A DNA stretch of 61,153 bases from Cacconaster sp045641345 (GTDB taxonomy: Bacteria; Bacteroidota; Bacteroidia; Bacteroidales; UBA932): assembly GCA_045641345.1 (NCBI GenBank), contig JAZUGR010000015.1:1-61153 (forward strand), read 5' to 3'. The position numbers and the translations under genes were made by a program. Every line of letters starts with the position of its first letter. Position 1 is the stretch's first letter. This document shows positions 16,890-23,240 of this stretch, one piece after another. Under the pieces are notes generated by a model. That model was not told the DNA's origin, searched no databases, and was given only the letters and a program-made list of their open reading frames with translations.

Positions 16890-16897
16890 CAAAGTTA
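16890..16897 (-). promoter_or_regulatory. -7 element for the Na/Pi symporter gene
   Basis: TAACTTTG on the minus strand. The RNA would begin near 16883, which limits where the start codon can lie. Confidence 0.6.
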
Positions 16898-16935
16898 GCC
16901 TTTCTTCTTCAGATTATCAAGCGTCCAATATATTG

Positions 16936-16968
16936 TTTGACTTTTTTTCAATAAAATTGTTATCTTTG
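16936..16968 (+). promoter_or_regulatory. corA promoter
   Basis: TTTG (16936-16939) and TATCTTTG (16961-16968) are 21 bases apart, a consensus Bacteroidota promoter. The leader is then about 145 bases, much longer than other leaders in the window. Confidence 0.75.
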
Positions 16969-16998
16969 CCGGCGCTTCTTCGGGGCATCCGGAGAGCC

Positions 16999-17102
16999 GT
17001 TGTAAATGATCCGATTCAATCTCATAAAGCACTTCTGCTGCATACGCAGGGCCAAGCCGCGAGCCAGTCAGTTGTAACCCCGTAAGTTCACGGAATTACA
17101 AC
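16999..17102 (+). promoter_or_regulatory. candidate attenuator in the corA leader
   Basis: GTTGTAA occurs twice (16999-17005 and 17071-17077), and a single complement TTACAAC lies at 17096-17102. The copies can therefore pair with it only one at a time. The second pairing is strengthened by CCGT/ACGG inside the stem. The stop codon of a 23-codon ORF falls within the second copy, so a ribosome ending there would block that hairpin. There is no T-run after it, so translational control of corA is as likely as transcriptional control. Confidence 0.45.
17006..17077 (+). CDS. possible corA leader peptide (23 codons)
   Basis: ATG at 17006 opens a frame that starts MIRFNLIKHF and ends AKPRASQL before TAA at 17075-17077. 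The ATG directly follows the first GTTGTAA copy, and the stop lies in the second. The peptide is basic with a CysCys pair and one Pro. Position and structure resemble leader peptides of Mg2+ transport genes elsewhere, but no homology is claimed. Confidence 0.4.
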   Translation: MIRFNLIKHFCCIRRAKPRASQL

Positions 17103-17121
17103 CAACTGATACTATGTGGCA

Positions 17122-18069
17122 ATGGTACAGATTTTTTACAATTCAAACGGGCAGGTTCTTACCTGCGAATCAATCGACATATTGAAGGAAATCACGGTCA
17201 AGGATGCTCTTTGGCTGGATTTGTTCAACCCTGCCGGCGATGAAAAACGGGCCGTGGAGGAGTTCCTCGGCACCAACCTCCAGAGCCGCGCGCAGGCTGA
17301 GGAGATCGAGAGTTCGTCCCGCTACTACGAGGACGACAACTCCATATTCATCAATACCGACTTCCTTATTCCCGGGCCGGAGAACTATTCGATGGAGTCG
17401 GTCTCGTTCATTCTTACCGGCACCACCTTCACCTCCATCAGGCAGGTGCCGCTGCGCAGCTTCACCGACATCCAGCGCCGGTTGCTGATGAGCCGCAGGA
17501 TGTTCCCGACGGGATTCCACATTCTGATAGGCATTCTCGAAAACCGAATCGACCTTGATGCGGATATGATAGAGCTCATGTCGAAGGAGATCGGGCAGTA
17601 CAGCAAGAGGGTCAGTCTGGGAGAGGACGTGAGCGAGGACTTCCTCATCGACATAAACCAATTGCAGGAGAACACGATGATAGTCCGCGAGAACATCGTG
17701 GACAAGCAGAGGATGATTTCGAGTATCGTAAAGAGCCTCAAGACTCCCAAAACCGTCACCACGAGATGCAACGTGCTGCTCAAGGACGTCTCGTCCCTGA
17801 TCAACCACACCAACTTCAGCTTCGAGAGGCTCGAATACCTGCAGAACACCGTTCTGGGTATCATCAATCTCGACCAGAACAAGATAATGAAGGTGTTCAC
17901 CATAGTGTCGATGCTGCTGATGCCTCCCACGCTGATAGCGAGCATATACGGTATGAACATAAAGCTGCCGCTTGTGGGCGGCAACTGGGATATGCTGGTG
18001 GTGGGCAGTGTGATGATGCTTTCGGTCATTGCGGCAATCCTTATCTTCCGCAAGCGTAATATGATGTAA
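17122..18069 (+). CDS. corA: magnesium/cobalt transport protein CorA
   Basis: The 315-residue protein has a large cytoplasmic alpha/beta-plus-helix domain and two C-terminal membrane helices. The first helix ends in the hallmark YGMN, and the short loop KLPLVGGNWD leads to the second. CorA pentamers admit Mg2+ down its gradient. ATG 17122 is preferred; a GTG at 17116 is in frame two codons upstream. The C-terminus is basic (FRKRN), as in the family. Confidence 0.95.
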   Translation: MVQIFYNSNGQVLTCESIDILKEITVKDALWLDLFNPAGDEKRAVEEFLGTNLQSRAQAEEIESSSRYYEDDNSIFINTDFLIPGPENYSMESVSFILTGTTFTSIRQVPLRSFTDIQRRLLMSRRMFPTGFHILIGILENRIDLDADMIELMSKEIGQYSKRVSLGEDVSEDFLIDINQLQENTMIVRENIVDKQRMISSIVKSLKTPKTVTTRCNVLLKDVSSLINHTNFSFERLEYLQNTVLGIINLDQNKIMKVFTIVSMLLMPPTLIASIYGMNIKLPLVGGNWDMLVVGSVMMLSVIAAILIFRKRNMM

Positions 18070-18080
18070 TTCACCAAACA

Positions 18081-19124
18081 ATGGAAAATTTAGTAATAGC
18101 AAGTTCCAATGACCGCTCTATTCTGGGCGATTGGAATGCAAGTTCGTTCATTACGCGCGCCATCGACGACGTGCGCCGTACGGTCGGCGGCGACAAGGTG
18201 ATTCTCGCCCTCAGCGGCGGAGTGGACTCCACGGTTACCGCAGTCCTGATCAACAAGGCGATAGGCAGCCGTCTCAACTGCATCTTCGTCAATCACGGCC
18301 TTCTCCGCAAGGGGGAGTTCGAGGATGTGCTCGCCTCTTACAAGGCTCTCGGCCTCAACGTTTGCGGCGTTGATGCATCCGACAGGTTCCTTGCCGCCCT
18401 CAAGGGCGTCACCGATCCCGAGGCAAAGCGCAAGGCTATAGGCAAGACCTTCATCGATGTTTTCGACGAAGAATCGCGCAAGATAAAGGATGCCAAATGG
18501 CTTGGGCAGGGTACCATCTGGCCCGATATTGCAGAGTCGGTCAGCGAAAAGGGCGGAGCCAAGGTCAAGTCGCACCATAACGTGGGAGGCCTCCCCGAAA
18601 ATATGAAGCTCCAGCTGGTCGAGCCGTTGAGACTCCTCTACAAGAATGAAGTCAGGGAAGTGGGCCTTGCACTCGGCATACCCGATTCGTTCATAATGCG
18701 CCATCCCTTCCCGGGCCCGTCGTTGGGCATCAGGCTGCTTGGCGAGGTTACCAGGGAGCGCCTCGACATTCTCCGCGAGGCCGACAGCATATTCATCAAC
18801 GCGCTGCGCAACACTCCCTGCGACCTTCCCTGTGCATCCATCCCCGGCCGTCGTGCCACCAACTGGTATGATGCAGTATGGCAGGCGATGGCGATACTCC
18901 TTCCGGTGAAGAGCACCGGAATCAAGAACGGCTCGCGTACCTATGCCAACGTGGTTACCCTCAGGGCCATCACTTCGACCAATGCTCTTACGGCCGATCC
19001 GGTGCATCTTCCGTACGAACTGCTCGACAAGGTGGCTGTCGACATAATCAATCAGGTCGAGGGCATCAACAGGGTGGTTTACGACATTTCGCCCAAGCCG
19101 CCTGCAACCATCGAGTGGGAATAG
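18081..19124 (+). CDS. guaA: GMP synthase, ATP-pyrophosphatase part only
   Basis: The 347-residue protein makes GMP from XMP. It has the PP-loop SGGVDS (45-50), the KSHHNVGG segment, HPFPGPSLGIR and the C-terminal KPPATIEWE, all typical of the synthetase and dimerisation domains. Bacterial GuaA is usually about 510-525 residues with an N-terminal class I glutaminase. That domain is absent, and translation starts just before the ATPase part. An insert around PCASIPGRRATNW is also unusual. It would need a separate glutaminase subunit, as in archaeal split enzymes, or free ammonia. No such partner is in the window. Confidence 0.9.
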   Translation: MENLVIASSNDRSILGDWNASSFITRAIDDVRRTVGGDKVILALSGGVDSTVTAVLINKAIGSRLNCIFVNHGLLRKGEFEDVLASYKALGLNVCGVDASDRFLAALKGVTDPEAKRKAIGKTFIDVFDEESRKIKDAKWLGQGTIWPDIAESVSEKGGAKVKSHHNVGGLPENMKLQLVEPLRLLYKNEVREVGLALGIPDSFIMRHPFPGPSLGIRLLGEVTRERLDILREADSIFINALRNTPCDLPCASIPGRRATNWYDAVWQAMAILLPVKSTGIKNGSRTYANVVTLRAITSTNALTADPVHLPYELLDKVAVDIINQVEGINRVVYDISPKPPATIEWE

Positions 19125-19130
19125 TCTGCG

Positions 19131-19562
19131 ATGACAGGTCTTGAAGGTCTTGGCCTGCTCGGCCTGTTTATCGGCACCTTTCTCGCCGCGACTCTGTTGC
19201 CGCTGAGTTCCGACGCCCTGTATGTGGCCGTCCTGCTGGCTACCGGCAGCAAAGTCGGGTGTCTTGCAATGGGGACGCTCGGCAACTGGCTGGGAGGGGT
19301 CACCACATATTTTATCGGCCGTCTGGCGGGATGGCGGTGGATAGAGCGCATCTTCAGGGTCAGGGAGGAGACGCTTCGCAGGCAGAAGGAGAAGATAGAC
19401 CGCTACGGGGTATGGCTCGCCCTTCTGGGCTGGGTGCCCGGGATAGGCGATGTGATAGTGCTGGCGCTGGGTTTCTACAGGACGAACGCCCTCTGGACCA
19501 TTCTGCTGATGCTCGTGGGAAAACTGGCAAGATTCGTGTTGTGGACGTGGCTGTTCGCCTGA
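19131..19562 (+). CDS. YqaA/DedA-family small membrane protein
   Basis: The 143-residue protein has about four hydrophobic segments and the SNARE-associated/DedA pattern: GTFLAATLLPLSSDALYVAVL, GNWLGGVTTYFIGR and LGWVPGIGDVIVLALGFYR. DedA relatives move or flip lipids or keep membrane potential, but the YqaA branch has no settled function. It starts six bases after guaA and is probably cotranscribed. Confidence 0.8.
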   Translation: MTGLEGLGLLGLFIGTFLAATLLPLSSDALYVAVLLATGSKVGCLAMGTLGNWLGGVTTYFIGRLAGWRWIERIFRVREETLRRQKEKIDRYGVWLALLGWVPGIGDVIVLALGFYRTNALWTILLMLVGKLARFVLWTWLFA

Positions 19563-19582
19563 TTGCCCGTCCTTCAGGTTTG

Positions 19583-19614
19583 TTTGGCGATATGGCCTTA
19601 AAGCGATATATTTG
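19583..19614 (+). promoter_or_regulatory. promoter of the lipoprotein-thioesterase-typA group
   Basis: TTTG (19583-19586) and TATATTTG (19607-19614) are 20 bases apart; the ATG is 35 bases on. Confidence 0.65.
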
Positions 19615-19648
19615 CAGATTGTTTTGTGACTTTTGATAAATTTTTGAT

Positions 19649-20104
19649 ATGAAAAAAGGATTGATTGCCGTTTTGGTTGCAGCCTCTCTCGTCGGCCTCG
19701 CTTCGTGCGGCGGCCCCAGGATGATTTCGCTCGAGCCCCAGGGTAACGAGATGTGGCGTGGCAAGACCCATGCGGCCATTATCGAGGCCTATGGAGCCCC
19801 CACCCGCGAGGCATCCGACGGCAAGGACGGAAAAATCATAATCTACGAGCGCACCACTACTTCCGTAACCACTACCGCCGACGCCGGCCCGGGTTACTAT
19901 GGAGGACTGTACGGTTTCTACTACCATACCGCAATGTCGCCGATAGTGCGCACCGAAACCGAAACAACCACCGACTACGCCAATTTCTATATCGACGGCA
20001 AGGGGATCTGCTATAGGGTCGAAACCAACCTCGAGCGCCCCGAAACCAAGAGCGAAAGGGAAATGCGCGAGGCTGCCGCCCGCAAGGCAAAGGAGGCCAG
20101 GTAA
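19649..20104 (+). CDS. small exported lipoprotein of unknown function
   Basis: The 151-residue protein has a lipoprotein signal with lipobox LASC, Cys at about 20. The mature part has a SmpA-like opening (MWRGKTHAAIIEAYGAPTREASDGKDGKIIIYE), a Thr-rich stretch, GPGYYGGLYGFYY, and a charged helical tail rich in Arg/Lys/Glu. The beginning recalls small BamE-like folds in which a G-x-P turn follows a helix, but no firm family is recognised. It lies ten bases before a thioesterase gene. Confidence 0.75.
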   Translation: MKKGLIAVLVAASLVGLASCGGPRMISLEPQGNEMWRGKTHAAIIEAYGAPTREASDGKDGKIIIYERTTTSVTTTADAGPGYYGGLYGFYYHTAMSPIVRTETETTTDYANFYIDGKGICYRVETNLERPETKSEREMREAAARKAKEAR

Positions 20105-20113
20105 ACTCTGGAT

Positions 20114-20509
20114 ATGCGTCCTTACGTTCACCGCATCAGGTATTATGAGTGCGACGGTATGGGTGTGACGCACCACTCCAACTACCTTCGCATAATGGAG
20201 GAGGCCCGGCTTGACCTTCTGGAGAAAGCCGGTTTCAGCTACCGCGACATCGAGGCTTCCGGCATAATATCGCCGGTTGTCAAGCTTTCGATAAGGTATG
20301 TCAGACCTACCGTCTTTGATGATGAGGTGACGGTCGAAACGCGGGCCTGCTGCGCTACCGCGATGCGGCTCAAGTTCGAATATGTGATGAAAGTGCGCGG
20401 AGAGGTTGTATGCACCGCCGACAACATCAACTGTTTTATCAAGGGCGGCAAACCTCAACCGATAGAATCGTGCCTTCCGGGACTCGGTGAAGCCCTCGGG
20501 AATCAATAA
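20114..20509 (+). CDS. hotdog-fold acyl-CoA thioesterase (YbgC/FadM-like)
   Basis: The 131-residue protein matches the 4HBT pattern RYYECDGMGVTHHSNYLRIMEEAR, although Cys15 stands where many relatives have the Asp of the Y-x-D motif. Members hydrolyse acyl-CoA or acyl-ACP thioesters; in Bacteroidota some act on 1,4-dihydroxy-2-naphthoyl-CoA in menaquinone synthesis. The stop and the typA start share a base (TAATG), so translation is coupled. Confidence 0.85.
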   Translation: MRPYVHRIRYYECDGMGVTHHSNYLRIMEEARLDLLEKAGFSYRDIEASGIISPVVKLSIRYVRPTVFDDEVTVETRACCATAMRLKFEYVMKVRGEVVCTADNINCFIKGGKPQPIESCLPGLGEALGNQ

Positions 20510-22317
20510 TGAATAAAATGCAGGAAATTAGAAACATCGCCATAATCGCCCACGTGGACCACGGCAAAACGACGCTCGTCGACAGGATGATCATACAGTC
20601 CAAGATTGTCAGGGGGGCTGAACAGAAAGGTTCGGAATTGTTTCTGGACAACAATGACCTTGAACGTGAAAGGGGTATAACTATTCTTTCGAAGAATGTG
20701 TCCGTTCCATACAAGGGGGTCAAGATAAATATCATAGATACTCCGGGCCACGCCGATTTCGGCGGAGAGGTGGAGCGCGTGCTCAATATGGCCGACGGAG
20801 TGCTGCTGCTGGTCGATGCTTTCGAGGGTACGATGCCGCAGACCCGTTTCGTGCTTCAGAAAGCCATAGAGATGGGCAAGAAGCCCATCGTGGTGATAAA
20901 CAAGGTCGACAAGACCAACTGCCGTCCCGACGAGGTCAACGAAGAGGTGTTCGACCTTATGTTCTCGCTCAACGCCACGGAAGAGCAGCTGGATTTCAAA
21001 ACCTTGTACGGCAGCGCCAAGCAGGGGTGGATGTCAACCGACTGGAAAAAGCCGACGGGCGACATAACCGCCCTTATGGATGCCATACTCGAGGAGATCC
21101 CGGCTCCAAAATATGTCGAGGGAACTCCCCAGATGCTGATTTCCTCGCTCGAATACTCTCCGTATGTAGGCCGTATAGCAGTGGGTCGCGTCACCCGCGG
21201 CGAACTCAAGGCCGGAATGCCCGTGTCGCTCTGCAAACGCTACGACATAGTGGAGAAGCAGAAGGTCAAGGAACTGATGGTCTTCACCGGAATGGAGAAG
21301 CAGAAGGTCGAATCGGTGGGCTGCGGCGACATCTGCGCCGTGGTGGGGCTCGAGGGCTTCGAGATAGGTGATACGGTGGCCGATTTAGAGAATCCGGAGG
21401 CTCTCCCTCCCATCACCATCGACGAGCCTACGATGAGTATGCTCTTTACCATCAACGATTCGCCGTTCTTCGGCAAGGACGGCAAGTTCGTCACTTCGCG
21501 CCACATAAAGGAACGCCTCGAGCATGAACTCGAGAAGAACCTTGCCCTGAGGGTCAAGCCCGGCAACAGCGCCGATTCGTTTATGGTCTACGGGCGTGGC
21601 GTGCTCCATATCTCGATTCTTATCGAGACAATGCGCCGCGAAGGGTTCGAGCTCCAGGTGGGCCAGCCCAAGGTGCTCGACAAAACCATCAACGGGCAGA
21701 GGTGCGAGCCGATAGAGTTTCTTACAATCGACGTTCCCGAGGAGTTCGTGGGGCGTGCCATAGAGATGTCGACCCGCCGCAAGGCCGCCCTTGTGCATAT
21801 GGATACGAGAGGCGACCGCACCCATCTCGAATTCGAGATTCCCGCCCGCGGCCTGATGGGGCTCAGGAGCAACCTGCTCACTGCAACCCAGGGCGAGGCT
21901 GTCGTGGCGCACCGCTTCAAGGGGTACGAGCCTTACAAGGGTGATATCGAGAAGCGTACCAACGGCTCCCTCGTGGCAAATGAGACGGGTCTTTCGGTGG
22001 CTTATGCTATGGACAAGCTGCAGGACCGCGGCAGGTTCTTCATCGAGCCCGGAGAGGAGGTGTATGCCGGTCAGGTCGTGGGGGAGCACTCGCGCGACTT
22101 CGACCTCAACATAAATGTCTGCAAAACCAAGAAGCTCACCAACGTGCGTGCCGCCGGAACCGATGAGAAAGTGATTCTGCCTCCTGCCGTAAAGTTCTCT
22201 CTCGAAGAGGCCCTGGAGTATATCCAGGAGGATGAGTATGTGGAGGTTACTCCCCACGCGATGCGTATGCGCAAGATAGTTCTCGACGAGACTATGCGAA
22301 AGAGATTGCAGCATTAG
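20509..22317 (+). CDS. typA: ribosome-associated GTPase TypA/BipA
   Basis: The 602-residue translational GTPase has G1 AHVDHGKT, G3 DTPGHADF, G4 NKVD, EF-G-like domains and the BipA-specific C-terminal region (GRGVLHISILIETMRREGFE, GLMGLRSNLLTATQGEAV). It aids 50S assembly and translation under stress. The start overlaps the thioesterase stop. Confidence 0.97.
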   Translation: MNKMQEIRNIAIIAHVDHGKTTLVDRMIIQSKIVRGAEQKGSELFLDNNDLERERGITILSKNVSVPYKGVKINIIDTPGHADFGGEVERVLNMADGVLLLVDAFEGTMPQTRFVLQKAIEMGKKPIVVINKVDKTNCRPDEVNEEVFDLMFSLNATEEQLDFKTLYGSAKQGWMSTDWKKPTGDITALMDAILEEIPAPKYVEGTPQMLISSLEYSPYVGRIAVGRVTRGELKAGMPVSLCKRYDIVEKQKVKELMVFTGMEKQKVESVGCGDICAVVGLEGFEIGDTVADLENPEALPPITIDEPTMSMLFTINDSPFFGKDGKFVTSRHIKERLEHELEKNLALRVKPGNSADSFMVYGRGVLHISILIETMRREGFELQVGQPKVLDKTINGQRCEPIEFLTIDVPEEFVGRAIEMSTRRKAALVHMDTRGDRTHLEFEIPARGLMGLRSNLLTATQGEAVVAHRFKGYEPYKGDIEKRTNGSLVANETGLSVAYAMDKLQDRGRFFIEPGEEVYAGQVVGEHSRDFDLNINVCKTKKLTNVRAAGTDEKVILPPAVKFSLEEALEYIQEDEYVEVTPHAMRMRKIVLDETMRKRLQH

Positions 22318-22328
22318 AAAAATTGTTG

Positions 22329-22336
22329 TATATTTG
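22329..22336 (+). promoter_or_regulatory. -7 element for the YceD-rpmF group
   Basis: TATATTTG lies 18 bases before the ATG at 22355. This rules out a start inside the promoter at 22334. Confidence 0.6.
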
Positions 22337-22354
22337 CAGCCCCATTTTGCAGCA

Positions 22355-22879
22355 ATGGAAGCATTGGCAGATAGCTTGATTATCCCGCTCAAGGGCCTCC
22401 CGAGGGGCGCAAGCACCTTCGATTTTGCGATTGGGGCAGAGTTCTTTCAGAAGTTTGGCAACACCCGCATCAAGGATGCGGACTGCAGTGTCAGGGCGCA
22501 GGTCGTCCGCGGCAGCACGCTTGCGAGCATCAGGTGCATCGTAGGCGGCTTCGTGGTGGTCGACTGCGACAGATGCCTCGACGACTTGACCCTCAAGGTC
22601 GATGTCGAGCGTGAACTGACGGTCGGTTTCGGCGCAATCGATATCGATGATGCCGCCGATGAGGAGGATGTCATAGTCGTCTCCGAGTCCGACCGCGAAA
22701 TATCGATCGACCAGTTCATCTACGACTATGTATGCCTGAGTCTCCCTCTGGTGATGGTCCACCCCGAAGGCAAATGCAATCCCGATATGCTGTCCAGGAT
22801 GGGAGGTGTACCCGGCAATGAAAGCGACGATGGCGGCGCAAGCCCTTTTGACGGATTGAAGGAAATGTTGAAAAAATAA
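22355..22879 (+). CDS. YceD/DUF177 family protein
   Basis: The 174-residue protein precedes rpmF, as DUF177 genes do in most bacteria. A CxxC-like pair (CIVGGF...DCDRCLDDL) and the segment IDQFIYDYVCLSLPLVMVHPEG are typical. The family is linked to 23S rRNA maturation and accumulation of L32-containing ribosomes. ATG 22355 is chosen because the frame upstream runs into the promoter. Confidence 0.85.
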   Translation: MEALADSLIIPLKGLPRGASTFDFAIGAEFFQKFGNTRIKDADCSVRAQVVRGSTLASIRCIVGGFVVVDCDRCLDDLTLKVDVERELTVGFGAIDIDDAADEEDVIVVSESDREISIDQFIYDYVCLSLPLVMVHPEGKCNPDMLSRMGGVPGNESDDGGASPFDGLKEMLKK

Positions 22880-22890
22880 ATATTTGAGTT

Positions 22891-23073
22891 ATGGCACATC
22901 CTAAACACAAACTCTCTAAGCAGCGCAGAGACAAGAGAAGAACACACGACGTTGCACCCGTTCCCCAGATGGCTGTTTGTTCCAACTGCGGAGCCACGGT
23001 ATTGTATCACCACGTATGCCCTGAATGCGGATTTTACCGCGGACGTCAGGTCATCGACAAGGCTAACGTATAG
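22891..23073 (+). CDS. rpmF: 50S ribosomal protein L32
   Basis: The 60-residue protein opens MAHPKHKLSKQRRDKRR and holds a zinc ribbon of four cysteines (CSNC, CPEC). It starts 11 bases after the YceD-type gene. tRNA-Arg begins two bases after its stop, so the tRNA is probably processed from the same transcript. Confidence 0.98.
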   Translation: MAHPKHKLSKQRRDKRRTHDVAPVPQMAVCSNCGATVLYHHVCPECGFYRGRQVIDKANV

Positions 23074-23074
23074 C

Positions 23075-23146
23075 GCCCTTGTAGTTCAACGGATAGAATG
23101 GAAGTTTCCTAAACTTTAGATAGCAGTTCGATTCTGCTCAGGGGTA
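23075..23146 (+). tRNA. tRNA-Arg (CCU)
   Basis: The 72-base gene has anticodon CCT in the loop TTCCTAA, a TTCGATTC T-loop and acceptor GCCCTTG/CAGGGGT, whose first pair is G-T. Discriminator A is at 23146 and CCA is not encoded. The two-base gap after rpmF implies cotranscription. Confidence 0.92.
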
Positions 23147-23150
23147 CGAG

Positions 23151-23185
23151 GACCCCGCCCGGCTGCCGGGCGGGGTCTCTCTTTT
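23151..23185 (+). terminator. intrinsic terminator after tRNA-Arg
   Basis: GACCCCGCCCGG (23151-23162) pairs exactly with CCGGGCGGGGTC (23166-23177) around CTG, followed by TCTCTTTT. Confidence 0.95.
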
Positions 23186-23192
23186 GCATTCA

Positions 23193-23224
23193 TTGTCACC
23201 GAAAGAAGAAAATCACTAAATTTG
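23193..23224 (+). promoter_or_regulatory. promoter of the fused ABC importer gene
   Basis: TTG (23193-23195) and TAAATTTG (23217-23224) are 21 bases apart; the ATG is 16 bases on. Confidence 0.6.
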
Positions 23225-23240
23225 CGACACTAACAATCAT

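Larger units (their letters stand above)
16792..17121. other. divergent control region between the Na/Pi symporter gene and corA
   Basis: From left to right it holds the in-frame upstream extension of the symporter gene (minus strand, to about 16857), that gene's promoter, the corA promoter, a 23-codon leader ORF and a set of alternative hairpins before corA. The parts are listed separately. No other gene is seen. Confidence 0.6.

Noticed and set aside
16961..17121. A known Mg2+ riboswitch (M-box or ykkC type) before corA
   Set aside because: I cannot match conserved M-box or other riboswitch core sequences; the small ORF with alternative GTTGTAA pairings explains the structure better.
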